Made by a program: the position numbers and the translations under genes | Notes under the pieces: generated by a model | What the model saw: only the letters and a program-made list of their open reading frames with translations | Database searches by the model: none | Told to the model about the DNA's origin: nothing | Part shown: positions 26,780 to 35,991 of the stretch, one piece after another | How the letters are laid out: each line of letters starts with the position of its first letter | Position numbering within the stretch: the first letter of the stretch is position 1 | DNA from: Candidatus Vicinibacter proximus | Lineage (GTDB): Bacteria; Bacteroidota; Bacteroidia; Chitinophagales; Saprospiraceae | Assembly: GCA_016713905.1 (NCBI GenBank) | Contig: JADJOE010000001.1 | Coordinates: 616,501-680,500, forward strand | Reading direction: 5' to 3' | Length of the DNA stretch: 64,000 bases

Positions 26780-27100
26780 ATGAAGAAGACTAAGGTAACT
26801 TTCAATGCAGTTAAGCTCGACTATTCCTGTGAGCTGATGAGGGCATTAGCCCATCCACTGCGCCTGCAAATTCTGCAATTTATTGACAAGCAAGGTATTG
26901 TAAATGTAAACAAGATCTACAATGCTTTGAAAATTGAGCAATCTGTGACATCACAGCATCTCAGTATTTTAAAGCTTGCAGGGGTGTTGCAGACAGAAAA
27001 AGTGGGAAAGTATGTGCACTGTAAAATCAATTACGAGTGTGTATACCGAGCACAACAAGCAGTTAAAAATTTTATAGGAACCAGTAAAAAATCTGCCTAA
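26780..27100 (+). CDS. ArsR-family winged-helix regulator (second of two)
   Basis: A 106-residue paralog of the preceding regulator, with MRALAHPLRLQILQFI, the recognition segment IEQSVTSQHLSILKLAGVL and wing KVGKYVHCKI. Two scattered cysteines occur but not as the metal motif of ArsR/SmtB sensors. Possible partners are itself or its neighbour, as family members dimerise. The transcript ends at a terminator that lies inside the end of the convergent lspA gene. Confidence 0.85.
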   Translation: MKKTKVTFNAVKLDYSCELMRALAHPLRLQILQFIDKQGIVNVNKIYNALKIEQSVTSQHLSILKLAGVLQTEKVGKYVHCKINYECVYRAQQAVKNFIGTSKKSA

Positions 27101-27127
27101 GGTCAAATTTTACAAAAGGCAAATTTT

Positions 27128-27838
27128 TTATTCGGCAGCTTCCGGAATTTCGGTTTCGGAAGCTTTTTTGTTTATATCTAATTGATTATCAGTTACTAAT
27201 TCATTTTTTACGGACATATTCTCAGGGGATAATTTACGATAGAAAATTAGAAACAAAGAAATTCCGATAAAGATTGAGGAGTCTGCCAAATTAAAAACCG
27301 GTCTAAAGAACTCAAATTCCTGACCTCCCCATATCGGGACCCAGGAAGGGAATGTAGATTGGATAAGGGGAAAATAAAACATATCCACTACCCTACCCAT
27401 TAAAAATGGCGCATATCCTCCATCAGGAGGTAAAAATTCGGCAACTCCGCCATGGAAAGGTGAATAAGAAAATAACATTCCGTAAAATGCTGAATCAATG
27501 ATATTCCCCAATGCCCCAGCAAGAATCATAGAAAAGGCAAGAATCAGAGCAGGATTTTCTTTCGACTTGATAAGCTTGCCAAGCAGGTAAAATAAAAAAA
27601 GCACCGCCAATATTCTAAAAATGCTCAGGGCAAGTTTGCCAGTTGCACCTCCAAAGCTTAATCCAAATGCCATGCCTTCATTTTCTACGAAGTGAATTCT
27701 TGCCCAGGATTGACCAAAAATAAGAATTTCCTGCCCTTGATGCATGTGCGTCTTGACCCAAATCTTGATGGATTGGTCAAGGAATAATATGAATAGAATA
27801 ACAATTACTGAAAATAAATAAGCGTTTCGTGATTTCAT
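27128..27838 (-). CDS. lspA: Lipoprotein signal peptidase (signal peptidase II)
   Basis: Inner-membrane aspartyl peptidase that removes the signal peptide of prolipoproteins; many predicted lipoproteins in this window would be its substrates. The 236 residues are longer than the usual 160-170. GNIID (111-115), VVDMF with Asp152 and NLAD with Asp186 match the conserved motifs, the last two being the catalytic aspartates. The extra length comes from a segment of about 30 residues between GNIID and VVD and a hydrophilic C-terminal tail. Both are seen in Bacteroidota LspA. The 3' end contains the terminator of the convergent ArsR gene. Confidence 0.93.
   Translation of the reverse strand: MKSRNAYLFSVIVILFILFLDQSIKIWVKTHMHQGQEILIFGQSWARIHFVENEGMAFGLSFGGATGKLALSIFRILAVLFLFYLLGKLIKSKENPALILAFSMILAGALGNIIDSAFYGMLFSYSPFHGGVAEFLPPDGGYAPFLMGRVVDMFYFPLIQSTFPSWVPIWGGQEFEFFRPVFNLADSSIFIGISLFLIFYRKLSPENMSVKNELVTDNQLDINKKASETEIPEAAE
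27137..27169 (+). terminator. Terminator of the second ArsR gene, inside lspA
   Basis: AGCTTCCG (27137-27144) pairs with CGGAAGCT (27157-27164), 8 bp with a 12-base loop, followed by a T-run to 27169. It works on the plus strand only. On the minus strand it encodes the Glu/Ala/Ser-rich end of LspA, so the same bases do two jobs. Confidence 0.75.
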
Positions 27839-27901
27839 AAGTCGACAAAGGTAGGTAAAGAAGGTAATATCAAATATTGGGTAATATGCAAGCTAGATTT
27901 A

Positions 27902-28753
27902 TCATGAACCTTTAGGTAATGGGACAATTTGAATTTTATTCTCTGTCAGAGGAAAAGTAATCTGGTTTTCGTCAAAAGCTTCTTTCACTTTTTTCTGGGT
28001 TTCAAAATAGACCAGCCAGTAATCATCCTCTTTACAAAATGGTCTAACAGCAATTGTAGCACTGTTTTCAGAGAACCTGAGTATTTGAAATTCAGCAGGG
28101 GGGTCGGACAATACTTTTTCAACGGTCCTTGTTGCTGAAAGAGCTATTTTTTTAGCTTTTTCAAAATCATTATTTAAGTTCAGGGGCATCAGAATTTCCA
28201 CCCTTAAGTTTCCAAAAGAAGTCAAGTTAACAATAGTGCCGGTGGACAAGGCTCCATTAGCAAGAATTATCGTTTTATTTTCATTGCTTAGTAAGTAGGT
28301 ATTGAAAATTCCTTGTTCAATCACCCTGCCGGTGAACCCCTGTGCCTCTATTTGGTCTCCAAGTTTGAACGGCTTAAAAATCAACATCATTACTCCTCCG
28401 GCAAAATTGCCCAATGTTCCGTTAAGTGCGGCACCAACACCTACAGCCAACCCTGCGAGTATGGCTGCAAAGGAGGTCATGTTCACCCCTAGGATGCTAA
28501 AAACAAAAAGGAGCAATAGAATAATCAAAGACATGCGAATCAGAGAAGCCAAAAAAGATTGTAAGGATGGGTCGAAATCTCTGGCCATTAAAGCTCGTCT
28601 GACCACTGAGGAAATCCATCGGATTAACACAGTGCCGACAATATATGCCAAAATAGCTCCCAGCAACCTAGGCAAATAATCTACCACCAACGCAGCTAGG
28701 TGTGCAAGAAAATCTGTATATCCGCTTATTGCCTGGGTCGATAAAATTAGCAT
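27902..28753 (-). CDS. Small-conductance mechanosensitive channel, MscS family
   Basis: A 283-residue inner-membrane channel that opens under membrane tension to release solutes during hypo-osmotic shock. Three N-terminal hydrophobic segments end in the pore helix AAILAGLAVGVGAALNGTLGNFAGG, with the glycine/alanine pattern of TM3. The beta domain (FKLGDQIEAQGFTGRVIEQG) and the alpha/beta C-terminal domain follow. Size matches E. coli MscS (286). It is a single gene. Confidence 0.93.
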   Translation of the reverse strand: MLILSTQAISGYTDFLAHLAALVVDYLPRLLGAILAYIVGTVLIRWISSVVRRALMARDFDPSLQSFLASLIRMSLIILLLLFVFSILGVNMTSFAAILAGLAVGVGAALNGTLGNFAGGVMMLIFKPFKLGDQIEAQGFTGRVIEQGIFNTYLLSNENKTIILANGALSTGTIVNLTSFGNLRVEILMPLNLNNDFEKAKKIALSATRTVEKVLSDPPAEFQILRFSENSATIAVRPFCKEDDYWLVYFETQKKVKEAFDENQITFPLTENKIQIVPLPKGS

Positions 28754-29026
28754 GAGGTTATTTGATGAAACAATTCCAAAAGTACAATGAAAGTAGTTTT
28801 TAGAAAAATCGAATATAAATTATCCCTAGAATGTCTTCAAACAAGTTGTGGTTATGAAATATTTGACCCCAGACTGCGTTTTAGCCTATCAAGAATTTAT
28901 CTAATAGGTTATTTAATTTTGGTCAGTTAATCTTAATTTTGCTCATTAAACCAACCAGAAAAATTTTGGTTAATGTTGGGAGATGTTTACAGATTACCTT
29001 ATAAATTATTGAATTAAAATATCAGC

Positions 29027-30442
29027 ATGAAACAAAATTGGCACTTTAAATTTCTTATGACATTTTTGATTTCAATCAATGGATTATACGCTCAATCGGA
29101 TAGCTGCCACCTCAAATTTAAAGTAAATGGTTTTAACGGAGGTAAAATCAAAATGATTGGGGTATATGCTGATCAAAATTATATAGCGGACAGCACGATG
29201 ATGAATGATTTGGGGGAATTCGAGTTTAAGCGAAAATCTCCTTTCAAGCCCGGATATTTTTATATTATTCTTCCTGATTATTCGAGTTTCCATATGATGA
29301 TAAATGACGAGCAATTTTTCACCATGGAGGCTAATAAGGGAGATTACATTAACAGTATGAAGGTAAGCGGCTCAATTGATAATGAACTATTATATCAATC
29401 GATGATTCTTCAAAGCAGGCATGAAAAAAAATTCGATTCTCTAAATGAGCAAAAGTCAAAGCAAGCAAACAATCCCGAAGTAATAAAAAAGATTGAAGCA
29501 GCATTAGAATTGATCAATGTGGAGAGGAAGGATTACATGAGAAATCTGGAGGCAAAATATCCAAATGTTTTTTTTACAAAATTTAAAATTGCTGGACAAA
29601 ATCCTGAAGTTCCAGATTTTCGTAAGCCAAACGGGGAGCCTGACATCAGTAAAAAATTAGAGTTTTTCAGACTTAATTTTTGGAATGGTGTCGACTTGAA
29701 GGACACGAGATTGCTTGCAACTCCAGTCATTGTTAATAAGCTGAATCGTTTTATCACAGATCTTACTGTGCAGCAGCCAGATTCTATTATAAGGCAGGCA
29801 GATTTTGTTATTCAAAAATCACTGGAGAATCCGGAAATGTTTCAATTTTTTACAAATTATATTGCTTTAAAATACCAGCCATCCAAAACAAAAGTTATGG
29901 ATGGGGAGGCTGTTTATGTTCATATCATTGATAAATATTTCACAAAAGACCGTGCATTTTGGTTGACTGAAAAAGAACTGGCAGATTTGCGAAAAAAGGC
30001 GTGGGAAATGAGCGCTAGTCTCTTGAACAGAATTGGTCCTGATGTAATTTCTGTTGATCCGAATGGGCAAACCAAGTCAATTTACGGAATAAAAAAACCG
30101 TATATCATTGTATTTATGTACGATCCAAAGTGTGAACATTGTCAGGAGGAGACCCCGAAGTTGAAGCAGTTTTATGAAGAATGGAAAAATAAAGGGGTAG
30201 AGGTTTTTGCAATCGTTTTGAATGCAAAAGATCAGGAATGGAGAGATTTCATAAAGAAATATCAGGTGCAAAATTGGATCAATGTGCATGATCCAACAAA
30301 TGCTTCGATTTATGCAAAATATTACGTAGATATCACCCCAGAAATGTATGTGCTGAATAAGGAGCGAAAAATAATTGGTAAAAACCTAAAGGTTGAGCAG
30401 CTCAAAATAATTTTAGAACGTGATATGGGAATTTCTAATTAG
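29027..30442 (+). CDS. TlpA-like thiol:disulfide protein with N-terminal DUF4369-like domain
   Basis: A 471-residue exported thioredoxin-fold protein. A signal peptide (FKFLMTFLISINGLYAQ) is followed by a beta-rich DUF4369-like domain (about 25-120), a helical middle region resembling DUF5106, and a C-terminal TlpA/AhpC-type domain with the redox motif C369-E-H-C372 in YDPKCEHCQEE. The TPEMYVL segment supplies the cis-proline. It probably reduces or maintains periplasmic disulfides. Bacteroidota carry many such proteins and the substrate is unknown. It is monocistronic. Confidence 0.87.
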   Translation: MKQNWHFKFLMTFLISINGLYAQSDSCHLKFKVNGFNGGKIKMIGVYADQNYIADSTMMNDLGEFEFKRKSPFKPGYFYIILPDYSSFHMMINDEQFFTMEANKGDYINSMKVSGSIDNELLYQSMILQSRHEKKFDSLNEQKSKQANNPEVIKKIEAALELINVERKDYMRNLEAKYPNVFFTKFKIAGQNPEVPDFRKPNGEPDISKKLEFFRLNFWNGVDLKDTRLLATPVIVNKLNRFITDLTVQQPDSIIRQADFVIQKSLENPEMFQFFTNYIALKYQPSKTKVMDGEAVYVHIIDKYFTKDRAFWLTEKELADLRKKAWEMSASLLNRIGPDVISVDPNGQTKSIYGIKKPYIIVFMYDPKCEHCQEETPKLKQFYEEWKNKGVEVFAIVLNAKDQEWRDFIKKYQVQNWINVHDPTNASIYAKYYVDITPEMYVLNKERKIIGKNLKVEQLKIILERDMGISN

Positions 30443-30558
30443 AAAATTATTCCGAAATTAATTTTTGCAGATAAAAAATTTTCTAGGGATTGCTTATTTT
30501 TAGAACTAATTTCATATACTAATAGGGATTCAAAAAATAAAATAAGTTTAGATATGAA

Positions 30559-31122
30559 CTAAACAGTCATTATCTCTTTTTCTTTTACCTCTATAATTTT
30601 ATCCACTTTTGAAGAATAGTCTGTGACTAAATTTTGAATTAATTGTTCTTTTGTCTTTGCAATATCTTCAGCCAGACCATTCTTTTGTTCTTTTTTGATA
30701 AAGTCCAATATTTTGTGACGGCTGGATCGTATACTGACTTTTGCCTCTTCTCCAAAGTGTTTTACTTGTTTGACAAATTCTTTACGTCTTTCTTCGGTTA
30801 ATGGGGGGATTGCAATACGAATCATCTCACCATCATTTTGTGGTGTGAATCCCAAATTAGCAGCAAATATGGCTTGTTCTATATCGCCAATGATTTTTTT
30901 CTCCCAGGGTTGTATGGCAATGGTTCTGGAATCCGCAAGACTTAAGTTAGCCACCTGAGTCAGCGGGGTAGGAGATCCATAATAGTTTACCAATATACCA
31001 TCCAATATATTTGTGGAAGCCTTTCCTGTGCGCACTCTGGTTAATTCTTTTTGAAGGTGTTCAATAGCCTTCTCAAATTCGGCTTTTGTTTGGACGATAT
31101 GAGTTTCTAATGCTGCAGACAT
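30559..31122 (-). CDS. frr: Ribosome recycling factor
   Basis: Together with EF-G splits post-termination ribosomes. The 187 residues are the family length, with KELTRVRTGKAST, YGSPTPLTQVANLSLADSRTI, IRIAIPPLTEERRKEFVKQ and VSIRSSRHKILDFIKK all conserved. It is downstream of a zinc peptidase and serS on the same strand; the usual neighbour pyrH is absent. Confidence 0.97.
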   Translation of the reverse strand: MSAALETHIVQTKAEFEKAIEHLQKELTRVRTGKASTNILDGILVNYYGSPTPLTQVANLSLADSRTIAIQPWEKKIIGDIEQAIFAANLGFTPQNDGEMIRIAIPPLTEERRKEFVKQVKHFGEEAKVSIRSSRHKILDFIKKEQKNGLAEDIAKTKEQLIQNLVTDYSSKVDKIIEVKEKEIMTV

Positions 31123-31195
31123 AATTTTAGTTTTTTGAAATTCCAGTATTCACACATACCGGATTTGAATTAAAGATCAAAAATATAAAAAAAGC

Positions 31196-31915
31196 TTATT
31201 CCCGGTCTGAAGACATGTATCTTAAAATCAGAAAGATTAACATTACAAGTGAGGAAAGTGCTGAAGCGACATAGGTCATGGCAGCCCATTTCAGAGCATC
31301 CTTAGCACCTTCATATTCTTGGCCTTTAGCCACACCGGTTTCATCCAGCCACACCAAAGCCCTTCTGCTGGCATCAAATTCAACAGGAAGTGTAATCAGA
31401 CTGAACAGAGTTGTGATCATAAAAGCAATTATTGTGATCAATAACAAGGTGGGAAAGGTATTGGCAAGCATAAATGCAAACACCAGTAGAAATTGTTGTG
31501 CAAGAGAGGCTATTTTAACTACCGGGACAATTTTAGAACGAAGTTGAAGCATAGCATAGGATGTATCATGTTGTACTGCGTGACCGCATTCGTGTGCAGA
31601 AACAGCAGCAGAAGCAATTGATCTACCATGATAAACTTCGGAACTCAGGTTAACTGTCTTGTTAAGGGGGTTGTAATGATCTGAGAGCATACCTTGAGAT
31701 TCGTGTACCTGGACATCAAATATACCATAATGGGCGAGCATTTGTTCCGCCACTTCCTTGCCGGAAAGTCCAGATTTAATGGCTATCTGACCGTAATATT
31801 CAAATTTTGATTTTAATCTGGTATGGACCAGATACCCAATACCGGACATAACCATAGCCAGGATATTGAAAATCATATAATCGGAATTGAAAAACATATT
31901 CATACTTTGTTGCAA
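31196..31915 (-). CDS. YugP-type zinc metallopeptidase (neutral zinc metallopeptidase family)
   Basis: A 239-residue membrane protein with an HExxH zinc motif, H108-E-C-G-H112, in SAHECGHAVQHDTSYA. Hydrophobic segments flank it: one at the N-terminus, two in the middle (LLVFAFMLAN and LLITIIAFMITTLFSLI) and one at the C-terminus. The site probably faces the cytoplasm or membrane surface. Its substrates are not known in any organism I can name. It lies between serS and frr, 111 and 73 bp apart; co-transcription is possible but not proven. ATG codons at residues 5 and 7 are alternative starts. Confidence 0.87.
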   Translation of the reverse strand: MQQSMNMFFNSDYMIFNILAMVMSGIGYLVHTRLKSKFEYYGQIAIKSGLSGKEVAEQMLAHYGIFDVQVHESQGMLSDHYNPLNKTVNLSSEVYHGRSIASAAVSAHECGHAVQHDTSYAMLQLRSKIVPVVKIASLAQQFLLVFAFMLANTFPTLLLITIIAFMITTLFSLITLPVEFDASRRALVWLDETGVAKGQEYEGAKDALKWAAMTYVASALSSLVMLIFLILRYMSSDRE

Positions 31916-32026
31916 ATTAAATTATCAGAAGTAATAACAATTTTACCTGTAAAAGATTTCAAATCAATTAAAAATTAATAATTATCTAAGAATTAATCGA
32001 CTTAACAGGTTTACCAAATTTAAGGT

Positions 32027-33307
32027 TTAATTGATCCATTCACTTCCAAAATAGCTCTGAAGGGCCTTTGGGATTTTAATACCATTGGACGTTTGATGAT
32101 TTTCAAGTATAGCGGCAACTATCCTTGCCAAGGCGAGTGCACTTCCATTTAGAGAATGGGCATATTGAGTTTCTCCATTTTCGTTCTTAAAGCGTAATTT
32201 CATACGATTTGTCTGAAAAGTTTCAAAATTGGATACCGAACTTACTTCGAGCCATCTTTTCTGAGCAGCTGAAAAAACTTCAAAATCGTAAGTTAGCGCA
32301 GAGGCAAACCCCATATCACCCCCACACAATCTTAAGATGCGATATGGGAGTTCGAGTTTTTTAAGGAGATTTTCTACATGATTTAGCATAAGTTCCAACG
32401 CTGCATACGAATTATCGGGATGTTCAATTCTTACAATTTCAACTTTATCAAATTGATGAACCCTATTCAGACCTTTAACATGAGCCCCATAAGAGCCGGC
32501 CTCTCTTCTGAAACAAGGGGTATATCCGGTCAAAAGGACAGGGAAATCGGCTTCTTTCAGAATCACATCCCGGTAAATATTAGTGACGGGCACTTCGGCA
32601 GTTGGAATAAGATAAAGTTCATCTTTTTCCACAAAATACATTTGAGCCTCCTTATCAGGGAGTTGGCCTGTTGCTCGAGCAGAATCAGCATTTACCATAA
32701 GGGGAGCCTGAATTTCTTCATAACCCAATTTGCTGGCTTCATCGAGGAAAAAATTTATGAGGGCCCTTTGAAGTTTTGCACCATTATTACGGTATAAAAT
32801 GAAGCCTGAACCGGTTATTTTAACCCCTAATTCCATATCGAAAACCTTATATTTCTTAGCTAATTCCCAATGTGGTAAGGCATCTTCCGGCAGATCAGGC
32901 ATTGGGTCGGTCCAATCTTTATATACAAGATTGTCATCGGCGGATTTTCCCTCCGGAACAGAAACATGTGGAATATTAGGTAACTGGATAAGCTTTTCCT
33001 CAATTAATTTGAGGCTAGAGTTGAGCAATTCTTCGTACTCCTTATTTTCTTCTTTAAGTCGTGCGACTTCCAGTTTGTTTTTTTCGGCGGAAGCAAGATC
33101 ATTTGATTTCATTGCTAAGCCAATCTCTTTAGACAATTGGTTAATTTGGGATAGCCTCTGATCCATATTGGCTTGAGATAATTTACGCTGGTCGTCCAGA
33201 AATATTATTTCCTGAACCAGATCTAATTGTTCTTGGCTGATATTTCTTTTCTTTAAACCGGCAATAACCCTTTCCGTTTCGTTTCTGAGTATTTTTAATT
33301 CAATCAT
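32027..33307 (-). CDS. serS: Seryl-tRNA synthetase
   Basis: Class II aminoacyl-tRNA synthetase charging tRNA-Ser and tRNA-Sec-type tRNAs. The 426 residues comprise the N-terminal coiled-coil arm (about 25-105) that contacts the long variable arm of tRNA-Ser, then the catalytic core. Motif 2 is in TPCFRREAGSYGAHVKGLNRVHQF, and motif 3 in NGSALALARIVAAILEN. It is divergent from rho with a 250-bp gap. All expected regions are present. Confidence 0.97.
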   Translation of the reverse strand: MIELKILRNETERVIAGLKKRNISQEQLDLVQEIIFLDDQRKLSQANMDQRLSQINQLSKEIGLAMKSNDLASAEKNKLEVARLKEENKEYEELLNSSLKLIEEKLIQLPNIPHVSVPEGKSADDNLVYKDWTDPMPDLPEDALPHWELAKKYKVFDMELGVKITGSGFILYRNNGAKLQRALINFFLDEASKLGYEEIQAPLMVNADSARATGQLPDKEAQMYFVEKDELYLIPTAEVPVTNIYRDVILKEADFPVLLTGYTPCFRREAGSYGAHVKGLNRVHQFDKVEIVRIEHPDNSYAALELMLNHVENLLKKLELPYRILRLCGGDMGFASALTYDFEVFSAAQKRWLEVSSVSNFETFQTNRMKLRFKNENGETQYAHSLNGSALALARIVAAILENHQTSNGIKIPKALQSYFGSEWIN

Positions 33308-33382
33308 TTGTCCAATTTAGGGCAATTTTACGGGTAAATGATGATTTTTTGATAAAAAAAAGTACAGTCTAATAAAATGGTG

Positions 33383-33390
33383 TATATTTG
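33383..33390 (+). promoter_or_regulatory. -7 element of rho, with a long leader
   Basis: TATATTTG fits TAnnTTTG. A clear TTTG at the proper distance upstream was not found. Starting near 33396, the transcript would carry a leader of about 165 nt before the rho ATG, containing a small hairpin GGGC-CTGGCT-GCCC at 33399-33412 and T-rich, unstructured sequence. A long leader suits Rho-dependent autoregulation, known for E. coli rho. Confidence 0.45.
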
Positions 33391-33561
33391 CACCGTTAGG
33401 GCCTGGCTGCCCGTCTAAAACAAATTCCCGAATTTTTACTTTTCTTTTTCAACTTTAAGAAGTTCATTATCGGTTTGTATTTTGATTGATGCAGCAAGAA
33501 GTAGGTCTAATCATAAATATCCTATTTCAATTATTTTTTAAATTAATTCTTGACTTTGTCT

Positions 33562-35280
33562 ATGTACGACATTTTACAATTGAACGACATGCTTGTTCCG
33601 GAGCTTAAGGAAATTGCTGAGCGTCTTGGTGTTCAAAATGCAAAAAAATTAACCAAACAGGATTTGGTTTATAAAATTCTGGACCAACAGGCTCTGGTTG
33701 GAAGTAAGAAATCTATATCGGATCAAGAGACTTCACAAAATGAATCTGAAGTTCCGTCCAAAGAAAAATCTTACGAAATATTGGAAGACGAAAACAATCT
33801 TCGGAACAGGAGACGCCGGGTTATTAAGCCGGAAGGAGCCGAGAAAGTCAGAGAAACAAAACCTGAATCAATTGTGGAGCAGGTTGAGTCCAATCCAGAA
33901 ACAAAGACCGAAGAGGTAGAAACAAAACCTCAGGAAACAGAAGCTAATGTAGATCAAAGAAGAGAATTTAAACCCAGGAGAGAGGCATACCAAAATCGAC
34001 ATAATCGAAATCAACCCCGTCCGCATCCAAGAGACCAGCAACCTATAAATCCACCGCAGAATAGCCAAGCCAATATTTCCCAGTCCCAAAATACAGAATC
34101 GCCGGAAGATCAAACCGAACAGGAAGTTGTTCCACAAGAACCTGTTTTTGTTGTTGAGTTAGAAGGAGTAGTAGAAGGACAAGGAGTTTTGGAAATGATG
34201 CCGGAAGGGTATGGTTTTTTGAGAAGTTCCGATTACAATTATCTTAGTTCACCAGATGATGTGTATGTATCCCCTTCCCAAATTAAATTGTTTGGTGTAA
34301 AAACCGGGGATACGATAGTAGGCGCAGTCAGACCTCCCAAAGAAGGAGAAAAGTATTTTGCTTTATTAAGAGTTTCAAAGGTAAATGGTCTTGAGCCCAA
34401 ACAAATTAGAGACAGAGTTCCGTTTGATTACTTAACGCCATTGTTTCCAAATGAAAAATTTAAGCTGACCACCTCTCCAACAGGAAGAGATTATGGTAAC
34501 AGGATCATTGATTTGTTTACACCAATAGGTAAAGGTCAACGGGGCTTAATCGTAGCACAGCCAAAAACCGGTAAGACTTTTTTATTAAAAGACATTGCCA
34601 ATGCCATTGCGGCCAATCATCCCGAGTGTTATTTGATCGTATTGCTTGTAGATGAACGACCTGAGGAGGTTACAGATATGAAGAGAAGTGTGAAGGCTGA
34701 GGTTATTTCTTCGACTTTCGATGAACCTGCGGACAATCATACCCGAGTAGCAAACATTGTACTGGAGAAAGCTAAAAGGTTGGTGGAATGCGGTCATGAT
34801 GTAGTTATTTTACTTGATTCGATCACTCGTCTGGCCAGAGCGTATAATACTGTGGCTCCTTCATCGGGGAAAGTGTTATCCGGAGGAGTTGAGGCAAATG
34901 CTTTGCAAAAGCCTAAAAAGTTTTTTGGAGCTGCCAGAAAGATTGAAAATGGGGGTTCCCTTACTATATTGGCTACTGCATTAATCGATACCGGATCCAA
35001 AATGGATAGTGTTATTTTCGAAGAATTCAAGGGAACCGGTAATATGGAGTTACAATTAGATCGTAGTCTTGCCAATAAACGAATGTATCCTTCCATTGAC
35101 CTTACCAAATCAAGTACCAGGAGGGAGGATCTATTGTTGGATGACACCATTGTACAAAAGATGTTTGTGTTACGAAACCACTTAGCCGACATGAAACCTG
35201 AAGAGGCTATTGAATTTATAAAGAAACATATGGTTGGGACTACAAGAAATGAAGAATTCCTAATTTCAATGAATAGTTAA
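33562..35280 (+). CDS. rho: Transcription termination factor Rho
   Basis: Hexameric RNA-dependent ATPase that ends transcripts. The 572-residue form from ATG 33562 begins MYDILQLNDMLVPELKEIAE, the Rho-N helix bundle. A hydrophilic insert of about 140 residues rich in Glu, Lys, Gln, Asn and Arg follows (about 50-190). Next come the OB-fold RNA-binding domain (GVLEMMPEGYGFLRSSDYNYL) and the ATPase domain with Walker A PKTGKT at 334-339. TTG at 33550 is a possible start but less likely. The insert makes it much longer than E. coli Rho (419); such inserts are usual in Bacteroidota. Confidence 0.96.
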   Translation: MYDILQLNDMLVPELKEIAERLGVQNAKKLTKQDLVYKILDQQALVGSKKSISDQETSQNESEVPSKEKSYEILEDENNLRNRRRRVIKPEGAEKVRETKPESIVEQVESNPETKTEEVETKPQETEANVDQRREFKPRREAYQNRHNRNQPRPHPRDQQPINPPQNSQANISQSQNTESPEDQTEQEVVPQEPVFVVELEGVVEGQGVLEMMPEGYGFLRSSDYNYLSSPDDVYVSPSQIKLFGVKTGDTIVGAVRPPKEGEKYFALLRVSKVNGLEPKQIRDRVPFDYLTPLFPNEKFKLTTSPTGRDYGNRIIDLFTPIGKGQRGLIVAQPKTGKTFLLKDIANAIAANHPECYLIVLLVDERPEEVTDMKRSVKAEVISSTFDEPADNHTRVANIVLEKAKRLVECGHDVVILLDSITRLARAYNTVAPSSGKVLSGGVEANALQKPKKFFGAARKIENGGSLTILATALIDTGSKMDSVIFEEFKGTGNMELQLDRSLANKRMYPSIDLTKSSTRREDLLLDDTIVQKMFVLRNHLADMKPEEAIEFIKKHMVGTTRNEEFLISMNS

Positions 35281-35287
35281 AAAAATC

Positions 35288-35318
35288 TTTGACAATTAAT
35301 AATATTGAACTACCTTTG
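35288..35318 (+). promoter_or_regulatory. rpmH-rnpA promoter, exact Bacteroidota consensus
   Basis: TTTG (35288-35291), a 19-bp spacer and TACCTTTG (35311-35318): a perfect match to TTTG-N19-TAnnTTTG, placed about 40 bp before the rpmH ATG. It starts only 7 bp after the rho stop codon, so rpmH need not depend on rho transcription. Confidence 0.8.
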
Positions 35319-35357
35319 CCATCCCTTTAAAAGAGGGCTTTTAAATTTGCAACTACG

Positions 35358-35513
35358 ATGAAACGTACATTTCAACCTTCCAGAAGAAAAAGAGCCAATA
35401 AACATGGTTTTAGAAGCCGTATGAAGTCTAAGAACGGTCGCAGAGTATTGGCCAGAAGACGATCCAGAGGACGTCAGAGGTTGACTGTTTCAGATGAGAG
35501 CAGATTGAAATAA
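35358..35513 (+). CDS. rpmH: 50S ribosomal protein L34
   Basis: A 51-residue, very basic ribosomal protein. It begins MKRTFQPSRRKRANKHGF, the near-universal L34 start, and continues with RSRMKSKNGRRVLARRRSRGR; the short tail LTVSDESRLK is slightly longer than the usual 44-47 residues. It precedes rnpA by 18 bp, the conserved rpmH-rnpA arrangement. It was found by reading the gap, as it is a very short gene. Confidence 0.97.
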   Translation: MKRTFQPSRRKRANKHGFRSRMKSKNGRRVLARRRSRGRQRLTVSDESRLK

Positions 35514-35531
35514 TCAACTTGAGATCCGGAT

Positions 35532-35957
35532 GTGGTCCGTGATTTAACATTTCCCAAAGAGTTAAGACTAAAATCAGCCAAGCAAATTGGGCTTTTATTT
35601 GAAAGTCCAAATTCGGTCTTGTGTTACCCAATTCTCGTAAAATTTCGTGTAGAGGATGAAAATTGTCCGAGGCTAATGCCAAGGGTAGCTTTTTCTGTAC
35701 CTAAAAGAGCTTTTAAGTCAGCTGTGGTCAGGAACAGGATTAAAAGAAGGATGAAGGAATGTTACCGGTTAAACTGGAAGGAAAAGTTAGACCCAGAATT
35801 TTTGAATGATGTAGGCAATCTCACCATGATGTTGATTTATGTTGCCAAAGAAGAGAAAAAATACAATTTAATTCAAGATGGACTTCTTAAAATGTTGCTT
35901 CGATTAAAAAAAGAGATACTTAGCAATACAAACCCAGAAAAGTCAGGTGAAGAGTAG
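35532..35957 (+). CDS. rnpA: Ribonuclease P protein component
   Basis: Protein subunit of RNase P, which cleaves the 5' leader of precursor tRNAs together with its RNA. The 141 residues include the hallmark basic helix VRNRIKRRMKECYR and the central FSVPKRAFKSA strand. The start codon appears to be GTG at 35532 (an ATG at 35530 is out of frame). Co-transcribed with rpmH. The yidD and yidC genes, often next in other bacteria, are absent; the next gene is convergent. Confidence 0.95.
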   Translation: MVRDLTFPKELRLKSAKQIGLLFESPNSVLCYPILVKFRVEDENCPRLMPRVAFSVPKRAFKSAVVRNRIKRRMKECYRLNWKEKLDPEFLNDVGNLTMMLIYVAKEEKKYNLIQDGLLKMLLRLKKEILSNTNPEKSGEE

Positions 35958-35991
35958 ATTTGCAAAAACCCATACGAGTCTTAAAATAAAT

